Below, piece after piece: positions 22,693 to 35,516 of a stretch of 64,000 bases of DNA; the stretch's first letter is position 1; the number at the start of each line of letters is the position of its first letter. A program made the position numbers and the translations under genes. Source of the DNA: Steromphala cineraria (lineage: Eukaryota; Mollusca; Gastropoda; Trochida; Trochidae). The notes beneath the pieces were generated by a model, which was not told the DNA's origin, searched no databases, and saw only the letters and a program-made list of their open reading frames with translations. The DNA lies in contig OU744720.1 of assembly GCA_916613615.1 (NCBI GenBank), positions 2,087,749 to 2,151,748 on the forward strand, given 5' to 3'.

Positions 22693-25600
22693 CGAGTTTT
22701 TACATTTTTTGTAATAATCAAATATTTTTACTTTTTTTGAAATCCCTGTCTTTACTTTCCCTACTGTGAAATTTTCAACATGATACAATTAATAGAAAGG
22801 GAGATAGATGATATTTAATAATAGATCTTCCTCGTTTTAACGCGCCTCTCCTCACTGCAGATGGCTATCTAAATATAGCACACACTGCTTTATGGCCCGT
22901 CACTGATCGGCGCTAATTAGATGTCTCGTCAGCATGATGCTTCGAGACATGCTGTTTCTTTTAGTTGTAGCATTTTGTAAATAATGAACATTAAGAAAGT
23001 AAGTAAGTAATATAACCTTGATGAATATCAATTAATATTGATTATGATTAAGATTGTCTGTAAAATCAAAAGCATGGATCCTTTAGCAGCGGGCAAGTGA
23101 CAAACAAATCTCATAAAATGCCTGTCAGGTAAACTAAAAGTAGTTGTACTAAGTAAATTAAAAGACGATGCGTTATGCTTTTAACATATTTATTCATGAA
23201 ATAGTACATAAAGGGATTGACCAACAAGCTCAAAAGAGCTAATTTAAAGACCGCTCCAATATAATTAATATATGTAACATAATAATAACATGTGTATATT
23301 ACAAACAAATTAAAGTGAGTGACGTATGACAAATCGTAATTCATTTTCGAATATATCGTGGTAGTGCATGTATACCATTTGTTTATTTGGCAGTCATTAT
23401 AAAATGAATATGCTTATGAACTTTCAAATTGATGGATTTCATGATATAGTTATGAATCGAATTCAATAAATTATGTATAGGTAATTGTTGTGAGAGATGT
23501 ACATCCCCGCAATATTGTATTGCGTCAGTAAAGTCGATTTCTAAGTTAACAACATTCAACAAAGCAATTGTCTCACAAAAGCCTAAGCCATTCATGGAGC
23601 ACGCTGAAACTCTATTTCAAGATGTTATTCGGGAGATCTTCACCTCTGCAGAGGCTTAAGACTATAAAAAGATATAACTCAATCCAATCACTAATGAACC
23701 TAAATCAGTAGAATGTCGTCCACGATCGTCAAATATTTCTTTAAACAAACGTCACATATCAAAAGCATAATTTGATGACCATTATAATTCTATTTGTGGT
23801 TTACTGACCGTCGATTACGAACATTTATAACAATCTGTTGTTTCATGTAATCATAAATCTTCTGCTTCACATGTACGCATAAACCGAAGTTTATTTCACA
23901 GTGATGCCGATTGTCATTGTCCGGTTTTCGATCATTATCGCTACTTTATTCCTTCAACCTTCATCACCGTGCAAAACCGATTTACATCCAGTTCATTCTT
24001 TTCAGCAACAGTCGATAGTCCGCGATCAAAACACGTTATTTATAATGTTTGGCTCACGTGAATTTAAATAATGTGACAAATACAAGAAAGATCTTCAGAC
24101 GTATAAGAATCATAATAGAATATATGGACCTCCAAGATTATTCTGAATTTATTGACCAATGGATCAAAAGGCTTTGAGTGCATAGACAAACAAACCGACA
24201 GATAGTCAGAAAGACAGAAATAAAATCTATTCATTCTCGTCTCATATCTATACATAAACACTCCAACAAAGCATGTTTAAAATTATGAGTTATGCAATAA
24301 ATAACATAATGTTGTTTAAGGATAAAGGTTTTTGTGGAATATCAAATACTTTTAAGAAATATACATTCACCGAAAATCTTATAGTGAGTTAAACTAATAC
24401 GGAACGATCAGTGATTAATAAAAATACCCTTTCATTACTATAAAAGGGATTTTCAGCCTCTGGAACTGCCTGTAAAACACTTGGGTAAGCTGAAATGATA
24501 TTTGTTTCTGGTGTGTTGCATAATTTCATTTGTATATGCATATTTTCAATACCTTTTAGTGTCATTTAGACCAAACGGTTGGATTAAGATTAACATCTGT
24601 ATACCCAGTGACTACTCAATCTATTTTAAGCCGTTTTTATGGATTGCATGTTGGTTTATTCGTCTTCATATCTTTCCATTTTGATTCATCAATTTAATTT
24701 TCCATTCTTTTGAGACGCTATCGTAGAAGATACGACAATATGCACTTAGTACAGATACACGAGATATAACCGAGATTAACCAATGTTATTTATTGCAGAT
24801 ATTTCAATGTTTTTATATCAACCGTATTAGATATTTTTTATATTAACCATTTATGATATAGAAGACAAAAGTTAAGATAAATAAAAACCTACAATGATCG
24901 GGATAATTTCAGATCACAATGAAATGTAGTTTTTCTCGATTATGTGTATTAAGTAATGATTATCAATTATCAATATGTAAGACAAATACTATATTCTAGT
25001 CTGCCAGCCAGGGCCTAAAATAAGGTAAAAACCTAAACAAGGAGACTCAAATGCTCAATGAAAGTGAAGAAAAGTTCGTCTTCTTTTTATGTTATTTAAC
25101 TTTTCATAGATTTATAAGCCGTTTCATTTCAATGTCTAACTTTTAGACTAAATTTATTCATTCATTTATAGAATTGCATTCCACTCGTTATCATTGCGCA
25201 GCAATCAACGGTCTGTAATAAACATACCACTGTCATCAGCTCTATCACATAACATAGTATTTCCAATCTTCCTTTCACGCGAGAATCCGAATGTGTATTC
25301 TCACTCAACTTCTAATTGAGCTGATTGGTTTGCATTCCGACATACTCAAAGCCTTTTACAGTGCAGCGACCACTGGCGTGTTCGGGAGATACGGTTGACT
25401 GAGTTATTTGCGTATTGAACCAACATCTGCTTTCTTTGTTATATATTACACAATCATCCTGTTAATCCAAGGACACCCATTTTGTTATTTCAGACTGAAC
25501 GAGATATTAGGCTGCTATAATTGTGTCATCATTAATTGCGATCTGTTAAAATATTAGAACATGAAGTGGCTGCGATACAACCGTGTATGTATTTGGGCAA

Positions 25601-26394
25601 CAACAGAAATTCCTCACCTAGTACAGATATATGACACATTAGTACTGCAACGAGATTTTCATGAAAATAATGTTTTCAGTTCAATTAGAATGTTCATATA
25701 TTTATTCATGTCGTAACACAGATACTGCACTATTGCCATATCATGCCAATTTGTATGTTTAGGGGTACATTTAAGGGGTCGACGGTATCAAAATGATATG
25801 AACGATATGAAATTGATCTCGATTACAAGTTACATGTACAACTGATAAATGACATACACGTAATAGAGTTAAATTTAACCATTATTTGTGCGTATATTAC
25901 GCTACAAAAAGTACGCAATGAAAATAAATACCTACTTGTGATAAAAGAGTACAAAGTGAGGTTTATCCTACAGCAAAATAACAATGCGCATCTTCTTAAT
26001 GCATCAAAATCATAACTTTTTTGAGAGGTATTTTAGAAATTGGAAAAACAATAATGCAGAGGGATTATATGGATAACAACTTCATCGTATGCGACTGCTT
26101 GAGAAGTACACAACAACAATCTGTGTCGAATTGTTGCATACCATGAACAAAGAAGTTGTCATCCATGTATTCCTCTGCATTATCATCAAAATCATGACGC
26201 GCATCATTTCATATGTAATCAGTAAAACGGAAACATTAACAGTTTGACATACTGACAGAATTTCAGCACTTTCTTTACTTTAAAAACCTTAACATCATAA
26301 TTATATTCATTTATTCGTGTTAAGGGTTAAAGTGAGGACTTGGTCTACTCTGAACAATTTATTCAGAACTTGTTTTTTCTTACTTACTGACTGT
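22693..26394. other. Internal region of the inner copy, no gene supported
   Basis: This is collinear and inverted with 33,930-38,514 of the outer copy. Frames at 23,383-23,595 (minus) and 24,064-24,261 (minus) have counterparts at 37,611-37,793 and 36,939-37,142. In the first pair I see two base differences over about 160 bases, and both change the residue, which does not suggest selection. A segment from about 25,628 to 26,190 differs entirely from the outer copy (34,141-34,318), so one of the two copies has had a replacement or an insertion plus a deletion. Confidence 0.6.
26050..26182. repeat. Palindrome specific to the inner copy
   Basis: AATAATGCAGAGGGATTATA then TGGATAACAACTTC (26,050-26,083) pairs with GAAGTTGTCATCCATG then TATTCCTCTGCATTAT (26,153-26,182). 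It lies within the segment missing from the outer copy and may be a small foldback insertion. Confidence 0.7.
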
Positions 26395-26500
26395 ATGCCT
26401 TGTGGACGGGAGAGAAGTGGACTGTCTGAGTGTTGAGTACTGTCGCGACAATACGCTGCTCGCTTGTTGACCAGTGGATTTATGTCGTGTTATCTGCTTC

Positions 26501-26502
26501 TA
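26501..26502. other. Uninterrupted copy of the self-insertion target TA
   Basis: The complement of CTGCTTCTATATTGACATTT reads AAATGTCAATATAGAAGCAG. In the outer copy this same sequence is split between 22,520 and 32,988 by the inner element, with TA on both sides. This is the direct evidence for a 2-bp target duplication and for the order of insertion. Confidence 0.9.
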
Positions 26503-27235
26503 TATTGACATTTGTATCTGGGAATCAGACAAAAGGTGTTAATGATGGAGATTTAATCGCATTGACAAGGTATAGCTATGTTACATTACAGTGCATATGA
26601 TTTAGGTGGCTGTTCCTTTATCCTCCCTACAGAGATGCAAGCTCTAAACACATGAAGTCTTGCATGCACAGTCAATGCATGAAGCTTGTTAACCGATACT
26701 TGAAGGGGAGGGTATTGTAACAGCATGCAAACATTACACTGACTACTTTCTATTTCCCGACAGTTTATTATCATATTAAGATAAGTTGACTTAACAGTTC
26801 AATTGAACAATCAAACAAAATATAAATAGGGTTGAAAGTACATGCGACATTTCTGGAAATCATGCGAGAATATCGCTGTCGCACCGTAAATCTAATCAAG
26901 CATTAGGAAGATAATAGGTCCTAATATATGCTTAATATGATAAATTTCTTTGTTATACATAACCAACTACACATATATAATCATATCAAATCATACACAT
27001 TGGTATGAGTTTATCATATATTAATTGGGCCGAACTGGTTTTGGGGCGAACATTACAAATATAGATATATATTGGTCTGTACATACAAATAGTCAATGCA
27101 AAATTTTACAAACATTTGAAAAAAGAGCAGCAAACAAGTACAAAAGCATTAACTAACCGTTGATGTACACTCGGTGCCAATGACATTTATTTAAGAAATA
27201 TGAAGACAGTATGAAATCCATTGTCTGCAACTGAC

Positions 27236-27302
27236 CTCCGTGGTCAACGGGTTGGCTTACTGGGCCTGAATCCAACTGGTCACGGGTTCGAACCCATGTT
27301 TC
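27236..27302 (+). mobile_element. tRNA-like SINE head, inner copy
   Basis: GTGGTCAACGGGTTGGC (A-box region) and ACGGGTTCGAACCC (B box) are 30-35 bases apart. This is the inverted counterpart of 19,906-19,973 and differs by a few bases. The anticodon arm does not pair properly, so it is not a functional tRNA. Confidence 0.55.
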
Positions 27303-28199
27303 GTATGTAACGTTGTCAAGTGTATTTAGTGATTGTCTAAATAGTTCCAAATGCAAAACAAGATGCGTACTTGAATGAATTTAGGATATCAAATTTCACT
27401 TTCACACAATGACTTTACATCCCACTACCACTGCGCGGTAACAGGCATGTCCGCTTGCCATAAACTGAATTACATAATGTAGTTTTGCGCTATCATCTAA
27501 GGAAAAGATTAGCGTTCCTGTCCCTCTCTAGAATCCGAATGTGTATTGCGTAACTTTAACTGTTTATTGAAACTTATGTCTTGACATCCCGCACTACTTG
27601 TGTATTACACTTGAGCGACCGCTGGCGTGTTCAGGAGATACGGTTCGCTGAGTTAATTGCATTTGCTATCATCTGGTAACGCTTGTTACCATTTTATAAC
27701 AATAATATCGTATTTAGAGAACAATCTGAAAATGCAATTCAATAACTTATTTAAAAGATATAAAGATATGAAAGTGATATGTGCTTGTCGTAAGTTAGTT
27801 CTGTAGCTGTTTTGTACAATTTTACTCAAGTTTAATCCGCTCCAACATACACAATATTATTGATAAATGATTTTAAGATCGTTACCGAGGAAGAAGAAGA
27901 CGATAGAAAACACAAAGAAGGGCTGTGGATTTTTTGACAATTAAAATGTTCATGAGGACAAACGTCTGATAAACGTTTTGTTCTTAGGATCACTGTGTCC
28001 AAACCCAAGAACAAAACTAAATCGATGATCACGAGAAGAAACGGTAGAATATTCTTTATTTCCTTTAATTACGTATTTCAAAGAATTTAGATAATAATTC
28101 TCATTTCGTTTCATAAGTAAGATGTCCTTAAAGTCATAAAATATTGATTCAATTTGGAAAATATTGTATGTTTCATGCATGCATAGCCGACATTATACG

Positions 28200-28783
28200 A
28201 GTTTGTTTTGTAAAATATGCAGTTTCCTCCGTACGATCTTTTGTCTTCTGACGCAACATATTAACAAGTTCTGCTTGCTACATTATTGCTTATCAAATTG
28301 GGGAGATACGTAATAGTAATTCTATAGAGGACGAGGTTCATTTTCTTGTCGAGTGCAATTTCTACAAAGAAATAAGATCTGGGCTATTTTATAAACTTAA
28401 TGTATGTGACCAGTATTTTCACAGATTATCTTCTCTTGATAAGACTATTTACAGCTGTCCAATATACACCACATCAAATCCATCGCCACAGCAGTTTAGT
28501 GTATGTACTGTACGCATGTATTAATGGATGTATGTATGCTCGTAAGCCTGTATGTTTGCAAATATGTATTGATATGGATTATTGTGAGGTGTGTGTCGGT
28601 GTGTTTTATTTATTTATTTATTTTTTTCTCTTCATTTATATGTATTACAGTGTTATATGTGATCCTAATGTATTGTCTCTTGTAGCCTTTTGGCGGCTTT
28701 TACATTTTCAATGTATGCATTATTGAAATATTTTTGAATGTAAGGGATGAGACAAAAATAAACAATTTCTCTCTCTCTCTATG
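28200..28783 (+). pseudogene. LINE 3' end with intact tail, inner copy
   Basis: The frame EDEVHFLVECNFYKEI, continuing RSGLFYKL (about 28,320-28,390), matches the Cys/His C-terminal region of LINE ORF2. FHRLSSLDKTIY follows near 28,420-28,445. After the end of coding comes a UTR with GTAGCCTTTTGGCGGC, then ATGAGACAAAAATAAAC and a (TC)n tail ending at 28,780. The 5' part is lost or unreadable. The outer-copy counterpart lacks 28,502-28,779. Confidence 0.7.
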
Positions 28784-30977
28784 TATAACAAAAGGTATAA
28801 ATCAGCCATTTAATATTGTATTTTGCATATAAATGCATGTAATTTAGCACTGGATTACTTCCATGTATTATAAATATTTTTACCATTATCAAATCAGATA
28901 AATAGACACAGTTACAAATGTACGTTTGTTCATACATGTATGCATTTTATCTGCATACCTTTACAACAAGCGAAACAATAAGAAAATAGCGCAAACATAT
29001 TTACTGACGGTTGTATTTCAATAACTCTAAAACTTGTCAAATTTACATATAATTGTGCTCTATCCCTCTAAACCTGTAAAGTGAATGTACAATAAAAAAA
29101 ACTTCTTTCTTTGATATCAGTATACCCGAGACGATATATATGACGACAGTAAATTGTGTACTAAACCCGTAATCAGTTCTAAAGGTAACTGACTTTGTTT
29201 GCTTATGAAATGCCTCATTGCTTGTGAAACAGCTTATAATTATTGTGTTTGTATTTTCTGCAGTCATCAGTTAAATGAAAGATTACAAGAGTCTCATCCC
29301 TAACATTTTGATATCTTTCTGCTATATGTTTAATTGTATGAATTGATAAGAAGACTAAGAAAGTTATTAATGTAATTGTATATAGTTTGTAAAACCAAAC
29401 GCGAATAATTTAGCATTAAAACAATTATAACAACAATACAGTCCTTTTGTATCATTTCACGCAATTAAAACAACTCAAAATGGCGGGTCAACATGACTTT
29501 GATGAAAGGACCTCTTTCAAGTCCAGCGTATTACGTATTTTAGACTGGTGACACACATACAATAATTGACCTTATTACATAACTCGGCTTCGGTGTTTCT
29601 TGCACCATACACTTTGATGTGAGAGATGAACTGTATGGATTATCCTAGTCTTTAAACAACTGGCAAATAACAAGTCGCATGACCTTGTTATGCATGTATT
29701 ACCGGTAATACATGTATATTGCCGCATATGCAAACGTATGTGTATTTCCCGAATGTGTGCTTTACCAATATACAGTGTCTTAATGATAAGACCCAGCGTA
29801 TGATATACACTGTACGTTACACTAAATGCATGAAGGCAGCTACATATTAGAAATGAAAATCTACGTCATCTTGTATTAGACCCTTTAATATAGCATGACT
29901 CCATTATTGATCCAGTGCTATGGGAGAGAAAACATCATTAAATCATTACATGCTTTATGCATCGAATAAATAGATGTGCGTACTTGTATATCAGAGAGAT
30001 ATTATCGACATCAACGTGACTGTCCTATGGATATCAGGTCCGACATTTTGAAGTTGGCGACATCACACGAACAAACCCGATATAATTACAAAACTGTTGA
30101 TACAAACTATTTTTGATAAAATATCCGCACCTATACATATTATAAATCAAAATACTACTTAAAATGCCTTGCAATCATGTTTTATTGCCGTTGCCAGGCT
30201 TTTCACACTGATGGTGCCGGTCATTGTTTATGATTTTGTCCAATTCTGCGCCCCTATGTATCAAGTTGACAATTATAAATCAAACAAAATGTTTCCTATC
30301 TCAACGAGGCTGTTTACATATCATGTACACTTATATGACATATGTACAAACTGGAATGTTATCTTGAATTTTTTTCGCACAAGAGATACCATCGGTAGTT
30401 CCGTTGATGCTGTGTTTTTAAGTTATTTCATTTCTCCATTTGCTTTCATTGTCTTTAACATGCTGCTTCTCACTGTTGTTAATCAAATTCCTTTGTCGGA
30501 CAATACAGTATCATCATTTTTATTTTATTATTGCAACTAGCTACAAGTAGCCATTTTACACTCATTAAAGCTTTCCGTCGGTGCAATAAAATATATATTA
30601 TTCTTAATGGCTAACCCGTTATCAATTGTGTGAATGTTTAGACGTACTGAGTTAAAAAGGGGACGTTCAATTCTTATGACCTAGTTCAGAGCAATATGGG
30701 AAATAAAGTCTAGATTAACTGAATGAAAAGTTAAAAGCAATATGATTATATAAATGAAGGTAGTATAATTTGTAAGATAAAGTTAATGTTTACTCTAGAT
30801 AAAACTTAGCGGCAGCTGATAATGGTTGTATGCTAAGCTTGACTTTTCAATATCGTAAGTATCTGAGTCATTCTGTTTACACGATTCTTGCATTACAATG
30901 ATGAAACAACTATGTCTGTCATAAAAATGATGTTTAGTCTCTATCAGAGGTTGAAAAGATGTCATAAAGTGTGTATT
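28784..30977. other. Internal region of the inner copy, no gene supported
   Basis: This is collinear and inverted with 16,528-18,690. It holds a 123-codon frame at 30,169-30,540 (MQSCFIAVARLFTLMVPV...), rich in hydrophobic and Cys/Tyr residues as expected of chance AT-rich sequence. Its outer counterpart is truncated and differs mostly at residue-changing positions. Confidence 0.55.
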
Positions 30978-32079
30978 ATTATACCCCCGCTACGAAGTAG
31001 TCGGGGGTATATAGCGGTCAGCGCGTCCGTCCGTCCGTCTGTCCGTCCGTCCGTCACACTTTTTGTTCCGCTCATAACTCGAATACTATTTGTTCAAATG
31101 TCACGAAACTTCATATGTGTAATCACTATGGTCCCTAGACGTGCCTTTTGTATATCTCGGTCAAATGCCCTCTTTATGTTTTTAGATTTTAGACTTCTTT
31201 GTTGTAGAAGTGACTCTTTGAGGAAATCATTTTTGTTCCGCTCATAACTCGGATATTATTTGTTCAAATGTCACAAAACTTCATATTTTTAATCACTATG
31301 GTCCCTAGATGTGCCTTTTGTATATTTTGGTCAGATTGTCTCATTTTTTTATAGATTTTTGACTTCTTTGTTGTAGAAGTGACTGTTCGAGGAAATCCTT
31401 TTGTTCCGCTCTTAACTCGAATACTTTATGTTCAAATGTCGCAAAACTTTATATATGTAATCCCTACAGTCCTTAGATGTGCCTTTTGTTAATTTTGGTC
31501 AGATGCCATGATCATTATTTTAGATTTTCAACTTCTTAATTGTAGAAGTGACTCTTTGAGAAAGTCATTTGTGTTCCCCTCTTAACTCTGATACTATTTC
31601 TTCCAATGTGATAAAACTGTATATCTGTTATGGCTATGGTCCCTAGATATGCCTTTTGTATATTTCAGTCGGACCCACTCTCATTATTATTTTTAGATTT
31701 AGATTTCTTTCTTGTAAAAGTGACTCTTTGAGGAAGTCATTTTTGTTCCCCTCTTAACTCTGATATTATTTGTACAGATGAGCCAGTTGATGTACTCTCA
31801 GTATTTTTTTTATGGTTAACTTCTTTCTTATGATACAGTCACATTGAAAGGACATTGAAGATTTTATTAATACAATAGTGACTATATAAGAATCATAAAT
31901 GTCTGAAAAATACATTGTTAGTTTCATAAGAGCTTATATAGCTTACATGCAATCAGGAAGTCTATATCTGCATTTTCATTGACTTTTAAACAAATTAAAA
32001 CAGTTTTGCATATTTGTAGAAATCCTTACTAAGTGTAGTATCTTAGTTTCTATAATCTCTTAGGGAAGCGGGGGTATAA
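30978..32079 (+). mobile_element. Pearl-like element inside the inner copy
   Basis: The bounds are TTATACCCCCGCTACGAAG and GGAAGCGGGGGTATAA. A (CCGT)n tract lies at 31,022-31,058. Five tandem cores begin GTTCC(G/C)CTC(A/T)TAACTC near 31,065, 31,235, 31,403, 31,572 and 31,746, with periods of 168-174 bp. The core near 31,572 is absent from the outer copy. CTACGAAGTAGTCGGGGGTA next to the left end forms a short hairpin. The assignment to the pearl family is by architecture only. Confidence 0.7.
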
Positions 32080-32800
32080 AACGTGAGCTTGCTCACTAAT
32101 TCTCTTGTTTTGATAAGTTTAGTGAAAGGAAGAATTTATTTTATGCAATGTACAAATTATTTACTGCATTGTATTTCTGTACTGTATTTCTGTATGAATT
32201 TGTTTTCCATAATCTTGACTCATTACTTATTATTTTCCATACGACGCTGTTCGTTTCTGTAATCATAATGTGACACTGAAAATAAAATATCTCTCTGCCT
32301 ACAGATTAAATGCAACGTTCCGATCGTTTAAGGTTATGTTTATAACTTTACTATTGTGGAGGTAACTAAGTGACAGATTACTCGAGTCGCACGTCGTGAG
32401 AAAAAAGTTTAATATAAATAAATAAATGTTAAAAATAGTTTTATATCATTTGAGGGAAGACGTTAATAAATAATCTGTCTGTCTGTTATATATCTGCATT
32501 CTTTATATTACAAAACAAATTTTTGTTGTGGACAGCTATCTTAGTAAACAATGAATGGTGATTTAATCAGCGACAAAGCCTGTAAGCTCCCGTTATGTAG
32601 CGCGTTAGCCATGCATGACAGCTGATTAGCAGGGGCGTTATAATGAGGGCAGATTGTAGAGGAGAAAAACTTTAACATGGAATATCTCCGTTTCTAGTAA
32701 ACTCACAGACTTCATATTTTCACATGATATAAGATTTAATAAACAGCTTTGAAACATTTGATTAGATTTTGAATATCTTGCAAAAAATAAAAACTCGAAA

Positions 32801-32960
32801 TTTCTAGAAATTTCTAGAAATTTCTAGAAATTTCTAGATACGCACTAGAAAATTTCTAGATACGTTCTAGAAAATTTCTAGATACGCACTAGAAAATTTC
32901 TAGATACGTTCTAGAAATTTTCTAGATACGTACTAGAAAATTTCTAGAAATTTCTAGAAA
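32801..32960. repeat. Subterminal CTAGAAA array, inner copy, right end
   Basis: Units of CTAGAAATTTTCTAGATACG alternate ...GATACGTT... and ...GATACGCA..., with short CTAGAAATTT repeats at both edges. It ends 27 bases before the element terminus. The copy number differs from the homologous array at 14,754-14,884. Confidence 0.9.
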
Positions 32961-33085
32961 GGGGGTACTTTCTTTCTGGTTCAACTGTAGAAGCAGATAA
33001 CACGACATAAATCCACTGGTCAACAAGCGAGCAGCGTATTGTCGCGACAGTACTCAACACTCAGACAGTCCACTCCCCTCCCGTC

Positions 33086-33929
33086 TCTCCCCCCCCCCCC
33101 CCACCCCAACCCCCATTTACAGCGAATACCTTGCAGTCACGGTTTAGGATTCGTAGCAATTCGTTAGTTAGCAATCTCCTAGTGTAACATTGCGTCATGG
33201 AGACATAGGAAAGTGTGCAGGTGTAAAAACATGCTCTAGTTGCAGTGGGTTTCATTTTATCTGATCTTAATGTAAATATGAATATCTCTCAAAATGATTT
33301 GCTTTTGGTTCATTTCTATAAGATAAACTTTAATATATTTGTAAAGTATACATGTATGTAACAGAGCACTATTGTGTCAATGTGGATATAATACCCGTGT
33401 TTCAAAATCGTAGTGGGGACTTCTAATCTCAAGGGCGTATTTCATAGTGCTTACCACGACTGATCTTAAAGGGGCAGTAGCACGTTTTTTGATAATTTTT
33501 TATTTTACGTTTTTCACTGATAATTGTAAGTTAATGTTAAATGTATAACTTTGACAGTGTCAAAAATCTCATTACACAAGTCAATCATCCAGAGTCAGAG
33601 GACAAAGTATGAAGATTCACATAAAATCCATTGGCGGCCATTTTTTGTGAACACCTTTAATTAATTTTGTGTAAGAAAAACGAGTCGCATGGCTAAACTT
33701 TACGTTATATATTTGAATTCTTACTGCTCCGTCTATTTTAAATACATTGTCTTTCAATTGAAACCATTTATTTTCATTTTCCTGACATTACCTTTTATTC
33801 CCAATAAAAACGTGCTACTGCCCCTTTAACCCGTATGCTTTGTTTAAGCTTTTAGAACTCCAAATTTGCAGTGATTGTATGATTGGTTTGGGTAAACTCG
33901 TCACAAGTCAAAAACGAAAACGATCTAAC
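33086..33929. mobile_element. 844-bp insertion in the outer copy, with a C-run and a MITE
   Basis: The inner copy reads CTCCCGTC directly into CACAAGGCATACAG (complement of about 26,386-26,410). Here 844 bp intervenes, beginning with a long C-run (33,090-33,102). It contains the TTAA-flanked MITE at 33,470-33,825. No target duplication or terminal repeat is clear for the outer borders, so the insert may be composite. The 64-codon frame through the G-run (33,061-33,255, minus) is an artefact of the homopolymer. Confidence 0.7.
33470..33825. mobile_element. MITE with TTAA target duplication (copy 1)
   Basis: Terminal inverted repeats AGGGGCAGTAGCACG...CGTGCTACTGCCCCT are flanked by TTAA at 33,466-33,469 and 33,826-33,829. 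The element is 356 bp with no coding capacity. TTAA duplication is the habit of piggyBac and Kolobok superfamilies; the terminal sequence alone does not decide which. The internal GTGTGAACACCTT-type motif is shared with 52,146-52,477 and, more distantly, 48,896-49,200. Confidence 0.85.
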
Positions 33930-34407
33930 CACAAGGCATACAGTCAGTAAGTAAGAAAAAACAAGTTCTGAATAAATTGTTCAGAGTAGACCAAGTCCTC
34001 ACTTTAACCCATAACACGAATTAATGAATATAATTATGATGTTAAGGTTTTTAAAGTAAAGAAAGTGCTGAAATTCTGTCAGTATGTCAAACTGTTAATG
34101 TTTCCGTTTGACTGATTACATATGAAATGATGCGCGTCATGATAGAGAGAGAGAGAGAGGGAGAGGGAGAGGGAGAAAAATCATTAAAATCCATGTATGT
34201 AAACGCGTTAAATATAAACAATGAGTGGTAAGTTACAATGGCTAAAATATCACATTTGCTGGATAAAATTAATTCTGCGTTGGCACATGTTATAAATTGA
34301 GGTAGACAGTTTGATTTGATATATCTGTACCAGGTGAGGAATTTCTGTTGTTGCACAAATACATACACGGTTGTCTGATTTAACATTTTTATGGCTTGTC
34401 TTTTTGA

Positions 34408-34485
34408 ACATACCGTGACTTGGGTTCGAACTTATGATGTACTTGTCTGTTCAACTTTACCCAGCCACTCCATGACCTAATATTT
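34408..34485 (-). mobile_element. Possible second tRNA-like SINE fragment
   Basis: On the minus strand GGTCATGGAGTGGCTGGGTA could be an A box, and AAGTTCGAACCCAAGTCACG contains a good B box 35-40 bases later. The inner copy lacks most of this segment (about 25,560-25,590), so it is an outer-copy insertion or an inner-copy deletion of about 100 bp. No tail is evident. Confidence 0.35.
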
Positions 34486-35516
34486 TAACAGATCCCAATT
34501 AATGATGACACAATTATAGCAGCCTAATATCTCGTTCAGTCTGAAATAACAAAATGAGTGTCCTTGGATTAACAGGATGATTGTGTAATATATAACAAAG
34601 AAAGCAGATGTTGGTCCAATATGCAAATAACTCAGTCAACCGTATCTCCCGAACACGTCAGTGGTCGCTGCACTGTAAAAGGCTTTGAGTATGTCGGAAT
34701 GCAAACCAATCAGCTCAATTAGAAGTTGAGTGAGAATACACATTCGGATTCTCGCGAGAAAGGAAGATTGGAAATGCTATGTTATATAATAGAGCTGTAG
34801 ACAGTGGGGTATGTTTATTACAGACCGTTGATTGCTGCGCTATGATACCGCGTGGAATGCAATTCTATAAATTAATGAATATATTTAGTCTAAAAGTTAG
34901 ACATTGAAATGAAACGGTCTATAAATCTATGAAAAGTTAAATAACATAAAAAGTAGACGAACTTTTCTTCACTTTCATTGAGCATTTGAGTCTCCTTGTT
35001 TAGGTTTTTACCTTATTTTAGGCCCTGGCATGCAGACTAGAATATAGTATTTGTCTTACATATTGATAATTGATAATCATTACTTAATACACATTATCGA
35101 GAAAAACTACATTTCATTGTGATCTGATATTCTCACGATCATTGTAGTTTGTTTTTTTATCTTAACTTTTGTCTTCAATATGATAAATGGTTAATATAAA
35201 AAATATCTAATACGGTTTATATAAAAACATTGAAATATCTGCAATAAATAACATTGGGGAACCTCGGTTATATCTCGTGTATCTGTACTAAGTGCATATT
35301 GTCGTATCTTCTACGAGGTGTCGGACTCGGACGCCTAAAACCTTAATTTCGGATGTACCACGAAGCATAATTTTCAGTGAGAGACAAAGTACCGCCAAGC
35401 CTAATCCTAAACCTTGCTTATCAAAACAACGGGAGTAATTAAGCCTTTTATTGAGTTGAATCATTATACTAAGAAAACATATTTGATAATTTGAGAAAAA
35501 GATGTTTAATGAGAAA

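Larger units (their letters stand above)
22521..32987 (+). mobile_element. Inner copy of the ~10-kb TA-flanked element, inserted in the outer copy
   Basis: This 10,467-bp copy starts CAGTTAAGCAATAAATAAAC and ends with the complement of CAGTTGAACCAGAAAGAAAG. TA flanks it at 22,519-22,520 and 32,988-32,989. Flanking outer-copy sequence reads ...GTCAATA-TA and TA-GAAGCAG. The inner copy's own version of the same site (complement of 26,494-26,514) reads GTCAATATAGAAGCAG without interruption, so exactly TA was duplicated. The inner copy contains, in order, a CTAGAAA array, 3.7 kb without known features, the site of insertion, a tRNA-like SINE, a LINE 3' end, a pearl-like element and a second CTAGAAA array. 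No transposase is visible. Its 22,521-26,500 part is the inverse of 32,990-38,686, and its 26,500-32,987 part is the inverse of 14,725-22,520. Confidence 0.88.

Noticed and set aside
23383..23595. 70-codon frame shared with 37,611-37,793
   Set aside because: The two copies are too recent for conservation to mean anything, and both differences that I see are residue-changing. No domain recognised.
28400..28726. 108-codon frame rich in Tyr, Leu and Cys
   Set aside because: It reads through the 3' UTR of a LINE fragment and is absent from the sister copy.
30169..30540. 123-codon frame as a possible element-encoded membrane protein
   Set aside because: The sister frame (17,108-17,338, minus) is truncated, and most differences change residues. 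Composition fits chance AT-rich DNA.
14725..32987. A single 18-kb element with 5.4-kb terminal inverted repeats
   Set aside because: It would overlap an equally good 16-kb element (22,521-38,686). Only the nested self-insertion reading accounts for all four ends, both TA pairs and the uninterrupted target copy at 26,501.
33061..33255. 64-codon frame with a Gly-rich tail
   Set aside because: The glycines come from a C/G homopolymer run in an insertion.
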